NCBI RefSeq assembly: GCF_022234545.1
Contig: NZ_JAIEUI010000002.1
Coordinates: 124,001-188,000 of the forward strand
Origin: Paenibacillus piscarius
Lineage (GTDB): Bacteria; Bacillota; Bacilli; Paenibacillales; Paenibacillaceae
Direction of reading: 5' to 3'
DNA: 64,000 bases
The translations under genes and the position numbers were made by a program. Numbering within the stretch: the first letter of the stretch is position 1; the number at the start of each line of letters is the position of its first letter. Below the pieces are notes generated by a model. It did no database searches, was not told where the DNA came from, and worked only from the letters and a program-made list of their open reading frames with translations. Positions 9,495 to 17,466 of the stretch are shown in pieces.

Positions 9495-10154
9495 TCACCC
9501 AGCAGACACCAGCAGCGGCGTTACCCAGCGCATCATCGCAGGCGTCAAGTAGGCTTCGAAGCCGGAGACGCCCATCACCAGCGCAGCCATTCCCAGAGAG
9601 AGCAGCGTATACATCATGAACGGATGGGCCACCTGGGTCCGGCGCTGCTGGCCGAGCACCCGGCTGCGGATCATCAGGAGGGAGAAGCCGAGCGCAGCCG
9701 CACTGCATACGAGCAGCACCGGAATCAGCACCAGATTATGCGGAGCCACCGACACCAGCGCGAACAGCATCCCGTGCCAGGAGTACTGGCTGACCAGGGT
9801 GCCGACGGTGAAGCCGATCAGCACGCCTTTGAGGAAATCCAGAATCAGAATACCGGGCAGCCCGATGACCGACAAGCCGAGAATCCAGATCAGGCCGATC
9901 CACTTCAGATTGAAGGCGGCGATGCTCCAGTACGAATCCTGGGCGGCCGGAAGTCCCTGCTGGTCCACGGTCACGAAGAAGTTGCTTAAATAATCCCCCA
10001 GCTCCTGCTGCTGATCCAGCGTCAGCGCGCTGACGATAAGCGCCCCGAATACCACTCCGACCAGAAACAGGACCGCGACAAAAATATAAAGAGGCGTCTG
10101 TTCCTTCAGCATCAGCTTTAAACTGCGCACCCTGACATTCTCCTTTCCGGTCAC
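9495..10154 (-). CDS. spoIIM: Stage II sporulation protein M
   Basis: This 219-residue membrane protein carries about five hydrophobic segments (residues 22-45, 82-105, 107-128, 133-158, 178-200) and the characteristic LKWIGLIWILGLSVIGLPGILILDFLKGVLIGFTVG core of SpoIIM. In Bacillus, SpoIIM joins SpoIID and SpoIIP in the septal peptidoglycan machinery that drives engulfment of the forespore. It is transcribed from the mother cell in related species. Its neighbours (fur to the left, an endonuclease Q-like gene to the right) match Bacillales order near yqkK/nudF. Confidence 0.92.
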   Translation of the reverse strand: MTGKENVRVRSLKLMLKEQTPLYIFVAVLFLVGVVFGALIVSALTLDQQQELGDYLSNFFVTVDQQGLPAAQDSYWSIAAFNLKWIGLIWILGLSVIGLPGILILDFLKGVLIGFTVGTLVSQYSWHGMLFALVSVAPHNLVLIPVLLVCSAAALGFSLLMIRSRVLGQQRRTQVAHPFMMYTLLSLGMAALVMGVSGFEAYLTPAMMRWVTPLLVSAG

Positions 10155-10197
10155 ATGTTACACCATATGAGGGAATGTCCCGGACTATGACTTGTCC

Positions 10198-11391
10198 TTA
10201 GGTCCTGATCACCTTGCCGTAGGTTCCTCCGCCTCCCGAGGAGAGGACGAGCTGCCCGGTGCGGGCAAGCACGATCAGCCCGGCCAGCTCCGCGCCCGCA
10301 ACAGCAGCAAGCTCGGCTTCCGCAGCGCGGTGCAGAATATTCATCTCTGTGCCAAAAGCCTCCAGCAGCAGGTTCAGCTTGCGCTTGCCGAGTCCGGGGA
10401 TGAACTCCAGCGGCACCTGGTAATGATACGGCGGCCGGTGCGCCGGAACCTGCGGCAGCGGACGGTCCGCGATGTGCAGAATCCGGTCCAGCACGCCCTG
10501 CACCAGCTTCGGACTGCCGCAATACGGGCAGCGCTCGGAGGTCGCATACGCTTCATCGATGATGCTGCCGCAGCCTGCGCAGTAGGTGCGGTGATATTTG
10601 CCCAGCCGGGGATTCAGCCCGAAGTTGGCGCTGACCCGGCGGCCTTCATTGCGCTGGAGCGCCAGCTTCAGCTCCTGGAAGGAGGGCTCGCGCATCTCGA
10701 TGACATTGTATTCGCGGCCGATTTTGCCGAGGGAATGGGCATCGGAGTTGGTCAGGAAGCTGTAGCGGTCAAGCTCCGAGAGATACCCCGCCATCTCCGA
10801 ATCTGCACTTAGTCCAAGCTCCACTGCTGCAATGCGGTCCAGCTCGAACAGCTCAGCCATACGCTCCGCAGCACAGCCGTAGAGACCCTTATGGGGCGTA
10901 AAAATATGCGCCGGGATCAGCAGACCGCCCCGTCCGGTAATCTCGTCCTGCAGCACCCTGGAGGGGGCGTACAGGCGCTGCGAGCTAAGATTCACATTGC
11001 GCATATGGGCGCTCATCCACTTGCTGAAATCCTCCATCGCTGTAAGGTCCGACATGAAGGCCAGGACATGGCACTCCTTGCGTCCCGGCTCACGGATCTC
11101 AATCTCGGTGCCCAGCAGAATCGTGGTCCCACGGTAAGCAATACCGCCCCCGGCGGCCAGCGCCATCTCCCCGGAATCAAGCGCCGCATGAATATCGTGC
11201 AGCACACCCGGCGAGTGGCTGTCGATGATGCCGATCAGGCCGATCCCCTTGCGCTCCGCTGCTTCCCTGGCAATCCCGGCGAAGGTGAGGTCGCGGCTGC
11301 CGCTGATTTTGACCGCCTGGCCTTCCGAGGTCCTTCCGATATGCACATGCAGATCACAATAGATGCTCTGCAGCTCCGCTGCTAGTGCCAT
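10198..11391 (-). CDS. Endonuclease Q-like PHP-domain protein
   Basis: This 397-residue protein has an N-terminal PHP domain with metal ligands DLHVHIG (His15, His17) and IIDSHSP near residue 57. A zinc-ribbon-like CAGC ... CPYC element is near residues 270-295, and there is a helix-hairpin-helix-like C-terminus (FIPGLGKRKLNLLLEAFGTEMNIL). This layout is that of the TIGR00375/endonuclease Q family, whose characterised members nick DNA 5' of deaminated or abasic bases. The gene overlaps the upstream nudF-like gene by ten bases, so a joint nucleotide-sanitation/DNA-repair unit is plausible. Assignment of EndoQ activity is by family, not by direct evidence here. Confidence 0.8.
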   Translation of the reverse strand: MALAAELQSIYCDLHVHIGRTSEGQAVKISGSRDLTFAGIAREAAERKGIGLIGIIDSHSPGVLHDIHAALDSGEMALAAGGGIAYRGTTILLGTEIEIREPGRKECHVLAFMSDLTAMEDFSKWMSAHMRNVNLSSQRLYAPSRVLQDEITGRGGLLIPAHIFTPHKGLYGCAAERMAELFELDRIAAVELGLSADSEMAGYLSELDRYSFLTNSDAHSLGKIGREYNVIEMREPSFQELKLALQRNEGRRVSANFGLNPRLGKYHRTYCAGCGSIIDEAYATSERCPYCGSPKLVQGVLDRILHIADRPLPQVPAHRPPYHYQVPLEFIPGLGKRKLNLLLEAFGTEMNILHRAAEAELAAVAGAELAGLIVLARTGQLVLSSGGGGTYGKVIRT

Positions 11392-11954
11392 TGGCCTGTC
11401 AGCGTATACAGATGCCAGGCATAGACTGCCATCATCGTCTTGGCATCGGCAATACGTCCATCCGCAATATACTGGTAGGCCTCCTCCAGCGTGAGCTCGG
11501 ACACCTCCAGGAACTCGTCCTCATCGAGCGCCATCTCGCCCGGCTGGGCATCCTCGGTCACGTAGAGGTGAATAATCTCATCGGCGAAGCCGGGGGAGGT
11601 GTAGAACGACTTCAGCAGTGTAAGCCCGCCGCTGTGGAAGCCGGTCTCCTCCTGCAGCTCGCGCCCCGCAGCCGCCAGCGGGTCTTCACCCGGGTCCAGC
11701 TTGCCGGCCGGAATCTCGACCTCTGTGCGGTGCATAGGCTGGCGGTACTGCTCGACGACAAGCATTTTGCCCTGATTCAGCGCCAGTACAGCGACGGCTC
11801 CGGGATGCTTCACGACTTCACGGGTGGCAGTCTTGCCGTCCGGCAGCTTCACCGTATCCACCTGCAGCGAAATAATATGCCCGTCAAAAATCGGCTTTGT
11901 GGATAACGTTTCTTCGTCCAACGCGGGATTGCTGTGTTTTTCATTTTTTTTCAT
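11382..11954 (-). CDS. nudF: NUDIX hydrolase, ADP-ribose pyrophosphatase type
   Basis: This 190-residue protein contains a complete NUDIX box, GKLDPGEDPLAAAGRELQEETGF, preceded by VEQYRQPMHRTEVEIPAG, the pattern of NudF-type ADP-ribose pyrophosphatases that hydrolyse ADP-ribose to AMP and ribose-5-phosphate. The frame is open further upstream to 12056, but the start MKKNEKHSN at 11954 is preferred because AAAGGAG lies eleven bases before it and homologues begin here. It is the first gene of a two-gene unit with the PHP protein and faces a tiny divergent gene at 12032. Confidence 0.88.
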   Translation of the reverse strand: MKKNEKHSNPALDEETLSTKPIFDGHIISLQVDTVKLPDGKTATREVVKHPGAVAVLALNQGKMLVVEQYRQPMHRTEVEIPAGKLDPGEDPLAAAGRELQEETGFHSGGLTLLKSFYTSPGFADEIIHLYVTEDAQPGEMALDEDEFLEVSELTLEEAYQYIADGRIADAKTMMAVYAWHLYTLTGQWH

Positions 11955-12031
11955 AGAGTTGTGGTCTCCTTTGGCATCGTTATGCATAAGGTGTATTATA
12001 GCAAACTTATGAAGAAAGAAGGAATGCAGGC

Positions 12032-12205
12032 ATGAATACCCCCCTGATCCAGGCAAGCTCGTCCGCAGTAACTATGGTAGGTACACCGGAGCAGATTAAG
12101 TCGGTCATCGCAGCATGGATGAAGCAGTACGGTCCCGATATGCCCCTGTCCTACGTCCTGCTGCTCCAGGCGGATAAGCGGATCAAGGCTTCCAAGGCAG
12201 GTTAA
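12032..12205 (+). CDS. Small hypothetical protein (57 residues)
   Basis: An ATG at 12032, eight bases after AAGGA, opens a 57-residue frame: MNTPLIQASSSAVTMVG then TPEQIKSVIAAWMKQYGPDMPLSYVLLLQADKRIKASKAG. It is soluble with two likely amphipathic helices. I do not recognise the family. Support comes from the good ribosome binding site, divergent orientation to nudF with a compact shared upstream region, and codon use like the neighbours. It could be a small regulatory or accessory protein, but nothing in the sequence names a role. Confidence 0.55.
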   Translation: MNTPLIQASSSAVTMVGTPEQIKSVIAAWMKQYGPDMPLSYVLLLQADKRIKASKAG

Positions 12206-12247
12206 TGCCGCAGCGTTCTTCTTGATGAACGGTGTCATCTGCAAGTG

Positions 12248-12287
12248 GAAACGGCATTGCCGTCCTTTCAAAGGACGGTACCGTTTC
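12248..12287. other. Near-perfect 40-nt hairpin
   Basis: The outer arms GAAACGG (12248-12254) and CCGTTTC (12281-12287) enclose inner arms CCGTCCTTT (12260-12268) and AAAGGACGG (12270-12278), giving a strong fold-back structure. Neither strand has the poly-T run of a classical terminator. It lies between the small plus-strand gene and the terminator of the M20 peptidase gene, so it may end or protect the 3' end of the small transcript. Confidence 0.5.
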
Positions 12288-12337
12288 AGCGAGAAATAGA
12301 AGGAACAGTTATCGTGTGAAACATATAGATTCTTATC

Positions 12338-12382
12338 TTTTGAAAAAGGAGCTGTCTCCGGTAAACCCGGAAGCAGCTCCTT
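12338..12382 (-). terminator. Terminator of the M20 peptidase gene
   Basis: On the minus strand AAGGAGCTG ... CAGCTCC arms enclose an inner CTTCCGGG/CCGGAGA stem and are followed by TTTTTCAAAAG. It lies about 55 bp beyond the peptidase stop codon. Confidence 0.85.
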
Positions 12383-12437
12383 CTTGCGGTCAGGCGTCCA
12401 CAGATGGCCGGTTTGCCTGCCCTCAGGAACAGTACGT

Positions 12438-13565
12438 TCAGCCCTGCTGGCTCTCGGCAACAATAGCGACTACAAGACGCGCCACCTTGACGATATCGGC
12501 GGCCTTAATCCGCTCCTGCGTTGTATGAATATGCTCGTATCCTACCGCCAGATTGACTGTAGGCACCTTGTGTCCATTGAAAATATTGGCATCGCTGCCG
12601 CCGCCGGAAGCGAACTGCCGCGGGGTCAGGCCCAGCGAAGCCACCGCCCGTTCCGCCAGCTTGACGACCGGATCATTCCCGCCGAAGCTGAAGGCCGGGT
12701 AGATCAGCTCACTGCGGAATTCGCTCTGCGCCCCATACTCGCGCGCCGTCGTCTCCAGCGCCTCCCGCATCGAAGCAACCTGCCGCTCCACCTTCTCCTG
12801 CACAATGCTGCGCGCCTCCGCATCAAGCTGTACACGGTCGCAGACCACATTCGTCGGGCCGCCGCCGGAGAAGCTGCCGATATTGGCCGTGGTCTCCTTG
12901 TCGATCCGGCCGAGCTTCATCGCCGAGACCGCCTTGCTGGCCACCTGAATCGCGCTGATGCCGTCCTCCGGGTTCACCCCGGCATGGGCCGACTTGCCGA
13001 TAATCTGCATCGCCATCCGGGCCACACCCGGTGCAGCGGTCGCAATCGCGCCGACCTCGCCATTGGAATCAAGCGCGAAGCCGTAATCCGCATCCAGCAG
13101 CGCCGGGTCCATGGCACGTGCGCCCATCAGACCGGATTCCTCGCCCGCTGTAATCACGAACTGGATCTGCCCGTGCGGCAGCTTCTGCTCCTGAATCACC
13201 CGGATCGCTTCGAATAAGGCGGCCAGCCCGGCCTTATCATCAGCGCCGAGAATCGTCGTGCCGTCGCTGGTAATCCAGCCGTCCTCGCCCAGAGAAGGCT
13301 TAATGCCCTGTCCGGGAACCACGGTGTCCATATGGCAGGTGAACAGCAGCTTCGGTGCATTTACCCCGCTGTCCGCTGGCCAGGTCACGAACAGATTGCC
13401 CGCGCCATGCCCCGTGCTCTCCATCGAATCATCTTCCACCGCCTCCAGGCCAAGGCCTCTGAACTTCTCTTTGAGCACCTCGGCAATCGGACGTTCATTG
13501 CGGGTCTCACTGTCAATACGGACAAGCTCCATGAATTCATTGATCAGCCGGTCTTCGGATATCAC
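12438..13565 (-). CDS. M20 family metallopeptidase, peptidase T-like
   Basis: This 375-residue protein is an M20 family zinc peptidase of the PepT-like/YqjE group. Zinc and catalytic motifs are visible: LLFTCHMDTVVPG (His and Asp, about residues 77-84), ILGADDKAGLA, VITAGEESGLMGA (catalytic and ligand Glu), ALDSNGEVG and the late GGGSDANIFNG. A dimerisation/lid domain occupies about residues 180-290. It probably trims short peptides in the cytoplasm. It is monocistronic with a clear terminator and faces the divergent prli42 gene. Confidence 0.88.
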   Translation of the reverse strand: MISEDRLINEFMELVRIDSETRNERPIAEVLKEKFRGLGLEAVEDDSMESTGHGAGNLFVTWPADSGVNAPKLLFTCHMDTVVPGQGIKPSLGEDGWITSDGTTILGADDKAGLAALFEAIRVIQEQKLPHGQIQFVITAGEESGLMGARAMDPALLDADYGFALDSNGEVGAIATAAPGVARMAMQIIGKSAHAGVNPEDGISAIQVASKAVSAMKLGRIDKETTANIGSFSGGGPTNVVCDRVQLDAEARSIVQEKVERQVASMREALETTAREYGAQSEFRSELIYPAFSFGGNDPVVKLAERAVASLGLTPRQFASGGGSDANIFNGHKVPTVNLAVGYEHIHTTQERIKAADIVKVARLVVAIVAESQQG

Positions 13566-13668
13566 TTGGACTTCCCTCTCTTTCGCAGATACGTTACAAT
13601 AGTAATATTGCGTTCAATATATGGCTATGCTCTATGCTTAACTTACACTATTCTCAAAGGAGTCACTC

Positions 13669-13770
13669 ATGCAACGACAAAAATGGTTCCGTATCGTCAT
13701 CTACATCATGCTGTTCGCTATGATCGCCTCTACCGTGCTGTTCGTCATCGAGCCGTTCTTGGCCGGTTAG
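13669..13770 (+). CDS. prli42: Stressosome-associated miniprotein Prli42
   Basis: This 33-residue frame follows AAAGGAGTCACTC and reads MQRQKWFRIVIYIMLFAM then IASTVLFVIEPFLAG. A short basic N-terminus, the VIYIMLxAM segment and a single membrane helix match Prli42, the conserved Firmicutes miniprotein described in Listeria as tethering the stressosome to the membrane. The assignment rests on this pattern and on length. It is often missed in annotation because of its size. The gene is alone between a divergent M20 peptidase gene and convergent lipB. Confidence 0.85.
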   Translation: MQRQKWFRIVIYIMLFAMIASTVLFVIEPFLAG

Positions 13771-13843
13771 ACCACATCTCAGGTTGTCTAATTGCAGCGT
13801 CCGGGTTCCCCGTGGCGCTGTTTGACCTGTGCTGAGCGAATAC

Positions 13844-14563
13844 TCAGCGGTCAGTGATGCTTAAGGCCCCGGAAACCGCATCATACGGAAATTCGTGCAG
13901 GAAATACGGCACCAGCTCTGAGGCCACCTTCTCTACGTCAAAAGCAAGCCCGGTACACTCCGCAAGCGAAGTCACTCCATACTCAGCGATCCCGCAGGGG
14001 ACAATCCCCGAGAACCCGCTCTGCCCGATGCCAGCTGTGATGTTGAAGGCGAAGCCATGGCTGGTAATGAATCCCCTGCGGGTTTTAGAGCGGTTGAACT
14101 TCACGCCGATGGCACATATTTTCTCATTACCAACCCATACGCCGGTGTAGCCCTCCTTGCGTGTTCCGGTGATCCCATAAGCATCCAGATAAGCGATAAT
14201 GACCGCCTCCAGCTTGCGCAGATAGCCGTGCAGATCCACCCTGCCGTCCCCGCCAAGCTTCAGCAGCGGATACCCGACCAGCTGGCCCGGCCCGTGATAT
14301 GTAATGTCTCCTCCGCGGTCAATCTCAAACAGCGCAATTCCTTGCTGGCTGAGCTGTTCCCTGCTGAGGAGCAGATGCTCCGGATGATTCTGGGAGCCAA
14401 TCGTATACGTTGGCGGGTGCTGAAGGAGGATCAGCCGCTCGGGGGCGGTGCCGGCGTCAATCGCCCGGACCGCCTCCTTTTGCAGCTCCCAGGCCGCCCC
14501 GTACTCCAGCAGCGGAAGATAAGTAACCTCCAGTTTGCCTAAATTCAGGTGTTCCATGATCAT
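13844..14563 (-). CDS. lipB: Lipoyl(octanoyl) transferase LipB
   Basis: This 239-residue protein is an octanoyl-ACP:protein N-octanoyltransferase, which moves octanoate from acyl-carrier protein to lipoyl domains. Family motifs are present: LLQHPPTYTIGSQNH, RGGDITYHGPGQLVGYPLL, a conserved Lys155 in AIGVKF, SHGFAFNI and the catalytic Cys190 in GIVPCGI. The start MIMEHLNLG is preferred to an upstream in-frame ATG because it follows AGGGG. It lies 71 bp after the E2 gene of a 2-oxoacid dehydrogenase, whose lipoyl domain is a likely acceptor. B. subtilis instead uses LipM/LipL, so a LipB route here is a lineage difference. Confidence 0.92.
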   Translation of the reverse strand: MIMEHLNLGKLEVTYLPLLEYGAAWELQKEAVRAIDAGTAPERLILLQHPPTYTIGSQNHPEHLLLSREQLSQQGIALFEIDRGGDITYHGPGQLVGYPLLKLGGDGRVDLHGYLRKLEAVIIAYLDAYGITGTRKEGYTGVWVGNEKICAIGVKFNRSKTRRGFITSHGFAFNITAGIGQSGFSGIVPCGIAEYGVTSLAECTGLAFDVEKVASELVPYFLHEFPYDAVSGALSITDR

Positions 14564-14633
14564 AAGCACCCCTTCGCATCTCATTCTCCCTGTCCCAGGG
14601 GACCTGCCGCCTTCAGCCGCCTAACACCTTAAT

Positions 14634-16061
14634 TTAGTACAGCTTCGTTTCCGGCGTATAGCCTTCCACATTATCTTTCACCCGCTGCAGGAAGCGTCCG
14701 CTGATCACACCGTCCAGAATGCGGTGATCCAGCGACAGGCAGATATTGGCCATCGAACGCACAGCAATCATATCATTGATAACAACAGGCTTCTTGACGA
14801 TGGATTCAAAGGTCAGAATCGCCGCCTGCGGATAGTTGATAATCGGGTAAGACAGAATCGAGCCGAACGAGCCAGTGTTGTTCACCGTGAATGTGCCGCC
14901 CTGCATATCATCCAGCCGCAGCTTGCCTTCACGTGTCTTCAGCGCCAGTTCATCAATTTCCCGTGCCAGGCCGGCGATGTTCTTCTGATCGGCTTTCTTG
15001 ATTACAGGCGTCATGACGGAATCCTCTGTGCCGACAGCCAGCGAGATGTTGATGTCGCGCTTGACGATGATCTTATCCACCGCCCAGACGGAGTTCATGA
15101 TCGGGTAATCCTTGATCGCACTGACCACAGCCTTCATCAGAAAAGCCAGGTAGGTCAGGTTAATGCCCTCCTTGCGCTTGAACTCATCCTTCAGCTTGTT
15201 GCGCAGCACGACCAGATTGGTCACATCGACCTCGATCATCGTCCAGGCGTGCGGAATCTCCGACACACTCTGCCGCATCCGGGTAGCGATCGTATTGCGG
15301 ATCGGCGTCACGTCGATCAGATACTCCGACATGCCGTCCCGGCCGCGCTCGACCTCAATCGTCGGAATCTTCGGCGATTCGCTGAGATGCAGGCCGGAGT
15401 TACGGACCGGCTGCAGCTCGTCGCGCATGTCCGGCTGGGCGACCTGGACGGGCGGTGCTGGAGGGGCGGCGGCCGGAGCGGGCGCAGCCGCCGGCGGTGC
15501 AGAAGCAGCAGGCTGCGCTGCTGCGCCGCTTGCAAGGAACGCGAGCACATCCTTGCGTGTGATGCGTCCGCCCAGGCCGGTGCCCGGCACGGCCACCAGG
15601 TTGATGCCGTGCTCGGCGGCCAGCGACTGCACGGCCGGAGAGTAACGGGAGCGCATTGGCGCGGCGGCGTCGTACGCCGGAGCGGGCGCGGACGGCCGCG
15701 CGGCGGCGCTGTGCGTCTGCGGTGCGGTGCCTGAGGCGGCAGGTGCGGAGCTGCCGCCCGCGGCTTCCGGCGACGGCGCGGCAGCAGCAGGCGCGGCCGG
15801 TGCCGCACCGGCCACGGCAATGCGGGCGATGATCTCGCCCACGCTGACCGTCTGGCCCTCTTCGGCCAGCAGCTCGGCCATCGTGCCGTCCACTGTGGCC
15901 GGCAGCTCTGCGTTCACCTTATCGGTGATCAGCTCGCAGATCGGCTCATATTGCTCGATAGGGTCGCCCGGCTGCTTCAGCCACTTCCCGATGGTCGCCG
16001 AGACCAGCGATTCCGCCAGCTGCGGCATAATTACATCCGTCAGCGTTGTATTGTCAGACAT
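14634..16061 (-). CDS. bkdB: Branched-chain 2-oxoacid dehydrogenase E2 (dihydrolipoamide acyltransferase)
   Basis: This 475-residue E2 has one N-terminal lipoyl domain (residues 5-80) with the attachment Lys48 in ELITDKVNAEL. A long Ala/Pro-rich linker (about 85-135) and a peripheral subunit-binding domain (YSPAVQSLAAEHGINL ... GRITRKDVLAFL) follow. A second Ala/Pro linker leads to the catalytic acyltransferase domain ending in LSLDHRILDG, with the catalytic His and Asp. It transfers acyl groups to CoA. Neighbouring E1 alpha, E1 beta and E3 genes and the DKV lipoyl motif point to the branched-chain complex that supplies precursors for iso/anteiso fatty acids. The gene is separated from E1 beta by an unusual 415-bp repeat region. 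Confidence 0.88.
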   Translation of the reverse strand: MSDNTTLTDVIMPQLAESLVSATIGKWLKQPGDPIEQYEPICELITDKVNAELPATVDGTMAELLAEEGQTVSVGEIIARIAVAGAAPAAPAAAAPSPEAAGGSSAPAASGTAPQTHSAAARPSAPAPAYDAAAPMRSRYSPAVQSLAAEHGINLVAVPGTGLGGRITRKDVLAFLASGAAAQPAASAPPAAAPAPAAAPPAPPVQVAQPDMRDELQPVRNSGLHLSESPKIPTIEVERGRDGMSEYLIDVTPIRNTIATRMRQSVSEIPHAWTMIEVDVTNLVVLRNKLKDEFKRKEGINLTYLAFLMKAVVSAIKDYPIMNSVWAVDKIIVKRDINISLAVGTEDSVMTPVIKKADQKNIAGLAREIDELALKTREGKLRLDDMQGGTFTVNNTGSFGSILSYPIINYPQAAILTFESIVKKPVVINDMIAVRSMANICLSLDHRILDGVISGRFLQRVKDNVEGYTPETKLY

Positions 16062-16226
16062 AATGTCACTCCTTAAAGTTTTGTAAGCTTAAACTTCCTG
16101 ATTGACTTCGTACAAAACTGACTTCGGAAGCATAGGCTTAGTTTTGTAAGCTTAAACTTCCTGACAGACTTCGTACAAAACTGACTTCGGAAGCATAGGC
16201 TTAGTTTTGTAAGCGAAAGCTTCCTG
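16062..16226. repeat. 63-bp tandem repeat upstream of the E2 gene
   Basis: Two 63-bp units (16078-16140 and 16141-16203) differ at only two positions, and a third partial unit (about 23 bp) starts at 16204. Each unit contains AGTTTTGTA and its complement TACAAAACT, plus a second imperfect inverted pair (TAAGCTTAAACTTCC with GGAAGCATAGGCTTA), so each can fold. The array begins 17 bp upstream of the E2 start codon and therefore includes its leader. Confidence 0.85.
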
Positions 16227-16250
16227 GCCCAGGTGGCCGTTCAGCCATGA

Positions 16251-16429
16251 AATCCTGCACTTCATGCAACATTCGCTCATACCACTCTGCCCAAAATCGA
16301 AAATGTTGCACGAAATGCAGCATTGCTCTTCATTCAGGCGGCTGAGCGGACATAATGTTGTATTTTTTGCAGCATTCTGCCACGATCCGCTGTCTATTCC
16401 ATATCCAAGTTGCACAATCTGCAACATCC
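16251..16429. repeat. 52-bp-period palindrome array, TTGCA family
   Basis: Four 23-24-bp imperfect palindromes occur at 16251-16274, 16302-16325, 16354-16377 and 16407-16429, with centres about 51-52 bp apart. The second has arms AATGTTGCA and TGCAGCATT around a 5-base centre. The first is in inverted orientation. Sequences between the palindromes are unrelated. The same motif and period recur at 32450-32627. The region is between the E1 beta stop and the E2 start. Confidence 0.8.
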
Positions 16430-16476
16430 CTGACCGGGTCCGGGTCGCGGTGTCCCGGCAGGATAAATTATTTAAC

Positions 16477-17463
16477 CTAGTACTGCGCCAGACGCAGCAT
16501 CTCTGCCTTTACCTTGTCCTTGCTCAGGAGGAAGAACTTCTCCATCGGCGGTGAGATCGGCATGGCCGGGACATCGGGTCCGCACAGGCGGAAGACCGGC
16601 GCATCCAGGTCGAACAGGCAGTGCTCGGCGATGATCGCCGCCACCTCGCCGCCGATCCCTCCGGTCTTGTTGTCCTCGTGGACAATCAGCACCTTGCCGG
16701 TCTGGCGGACAGCGGCGATAATCGCCTCGCGGTCCAGCGGCTGCAGGGTGCGCAGATCGAGAATATGCGCGGTAATGCCGTGCTCCTTCTCCAGTTCCTC
16801 CGCCGCCTGCATCGCAAAATGCAGCGGCAGGCTATACCCGATCACCGTAATATCGCTGCCTTCGCGCAGCAGATTCGCTTCACCGATCGGCACGGTGTAG
16901 TCGCCCTCCGGCACATCCCCCTTGATCAGCTTGTAGCACTTCTTGTTCTCGAAGAACAGCACCGGATCAGGATCACGGACAGCGGCCTTGAGCAGGCCCT
17001 TGGCATCCGCTGCCGAATAAGGGGCCACGATCTTCAGACCCGGCGTGCCGAAGAAGATCGACTCCGGGCACTGGGAATGATACAGTCCGCCGAAGATGCC
17101 GCCGCCGATCGGCGCGCGGATGACGACCGGACAGCTCCAGTCGTTGTTGGAGCGGTAGCGGATTTTGGCCGCCTCGCTGATGATCTGGTTCGTAGCGGGC
17201 AGCATGAAGTCGGAGTATTGCATCTCGGCAATCGGCTTCATGCCGTACATCGCCGCCCCAATCGCAACCCCTGCAATCGCAGATTCCGCAAGCGGGGTAT
17301 CCAGCACACGTTCTGCGCCGAACTGGTCCTGCAGTCCCTTGGTAGTGGTGAATACGCCGCCCTTCACGCCGACATCCTCACCCAGCACGAACACCGACTC
17401 ATCGCGTTCCATTTCTTCTTTCATCGCCAGCCGGATTGCATCGATATATTCCATCATTGCCAT
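16477..17463 (-). CDS. bkdAB: 2-oxoacid dehydrogenase E1 component, beta subunit
   Basis: This 328-residue protein is the transketolase-type beta subunit of a 2-oxoacid dehydrogenase E1, with pyrimidine-binding and C-terminal domains (FVLGEDVGVKGGVF, IAGVAIGAAMYGMKPIAEMQYSDF, HSQCPESIFFGTPGLKIVAPY, VIGYSLPLHFAMQAAEELE, FRLCGPDVPAMPISPPMEKF). With the alpha subunit it decarboxylates branched 2-oxoacids using thiamine diphosphate and acylates the lipoyl group of E2. It starts three bases after the alpha-subunit stop codon, so the two are tightly coupled. The downstream gap to E2 is unusually long and repeat-filled. Confidence 0.9.
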   Translation of the reverse strand: MAMMEYIDAIRLAMKEEMERDESVFVLGEDVGVKGGVFTTTKGLQDQFGAERVLDTPLAESAIAGVAIGAAMYGMKPIAEMQYSDFMLPATNQIISEAAKIRYRSNNDWSCPVVIRAPIGGGIFGGLYHSQCPESIFFGTPGLKIVAPYSAADAKGLLKAAVRDPDPVLFFENKKCYKLIKGDVPEGDYTVPIGEANLLREGSDITVIGYSLPLHFAMQAAEELEKEHGITAHILDLRTLQPLDREAIIAAVRQTGKVLIVHEDNKTGGIGGEVAAIIAEHCLFDLDAPVFRLCGPDVPAMPISPPMEKFFLLSKDKVKAEMLRLAQY

Positions 17464-17466
17464 GGC

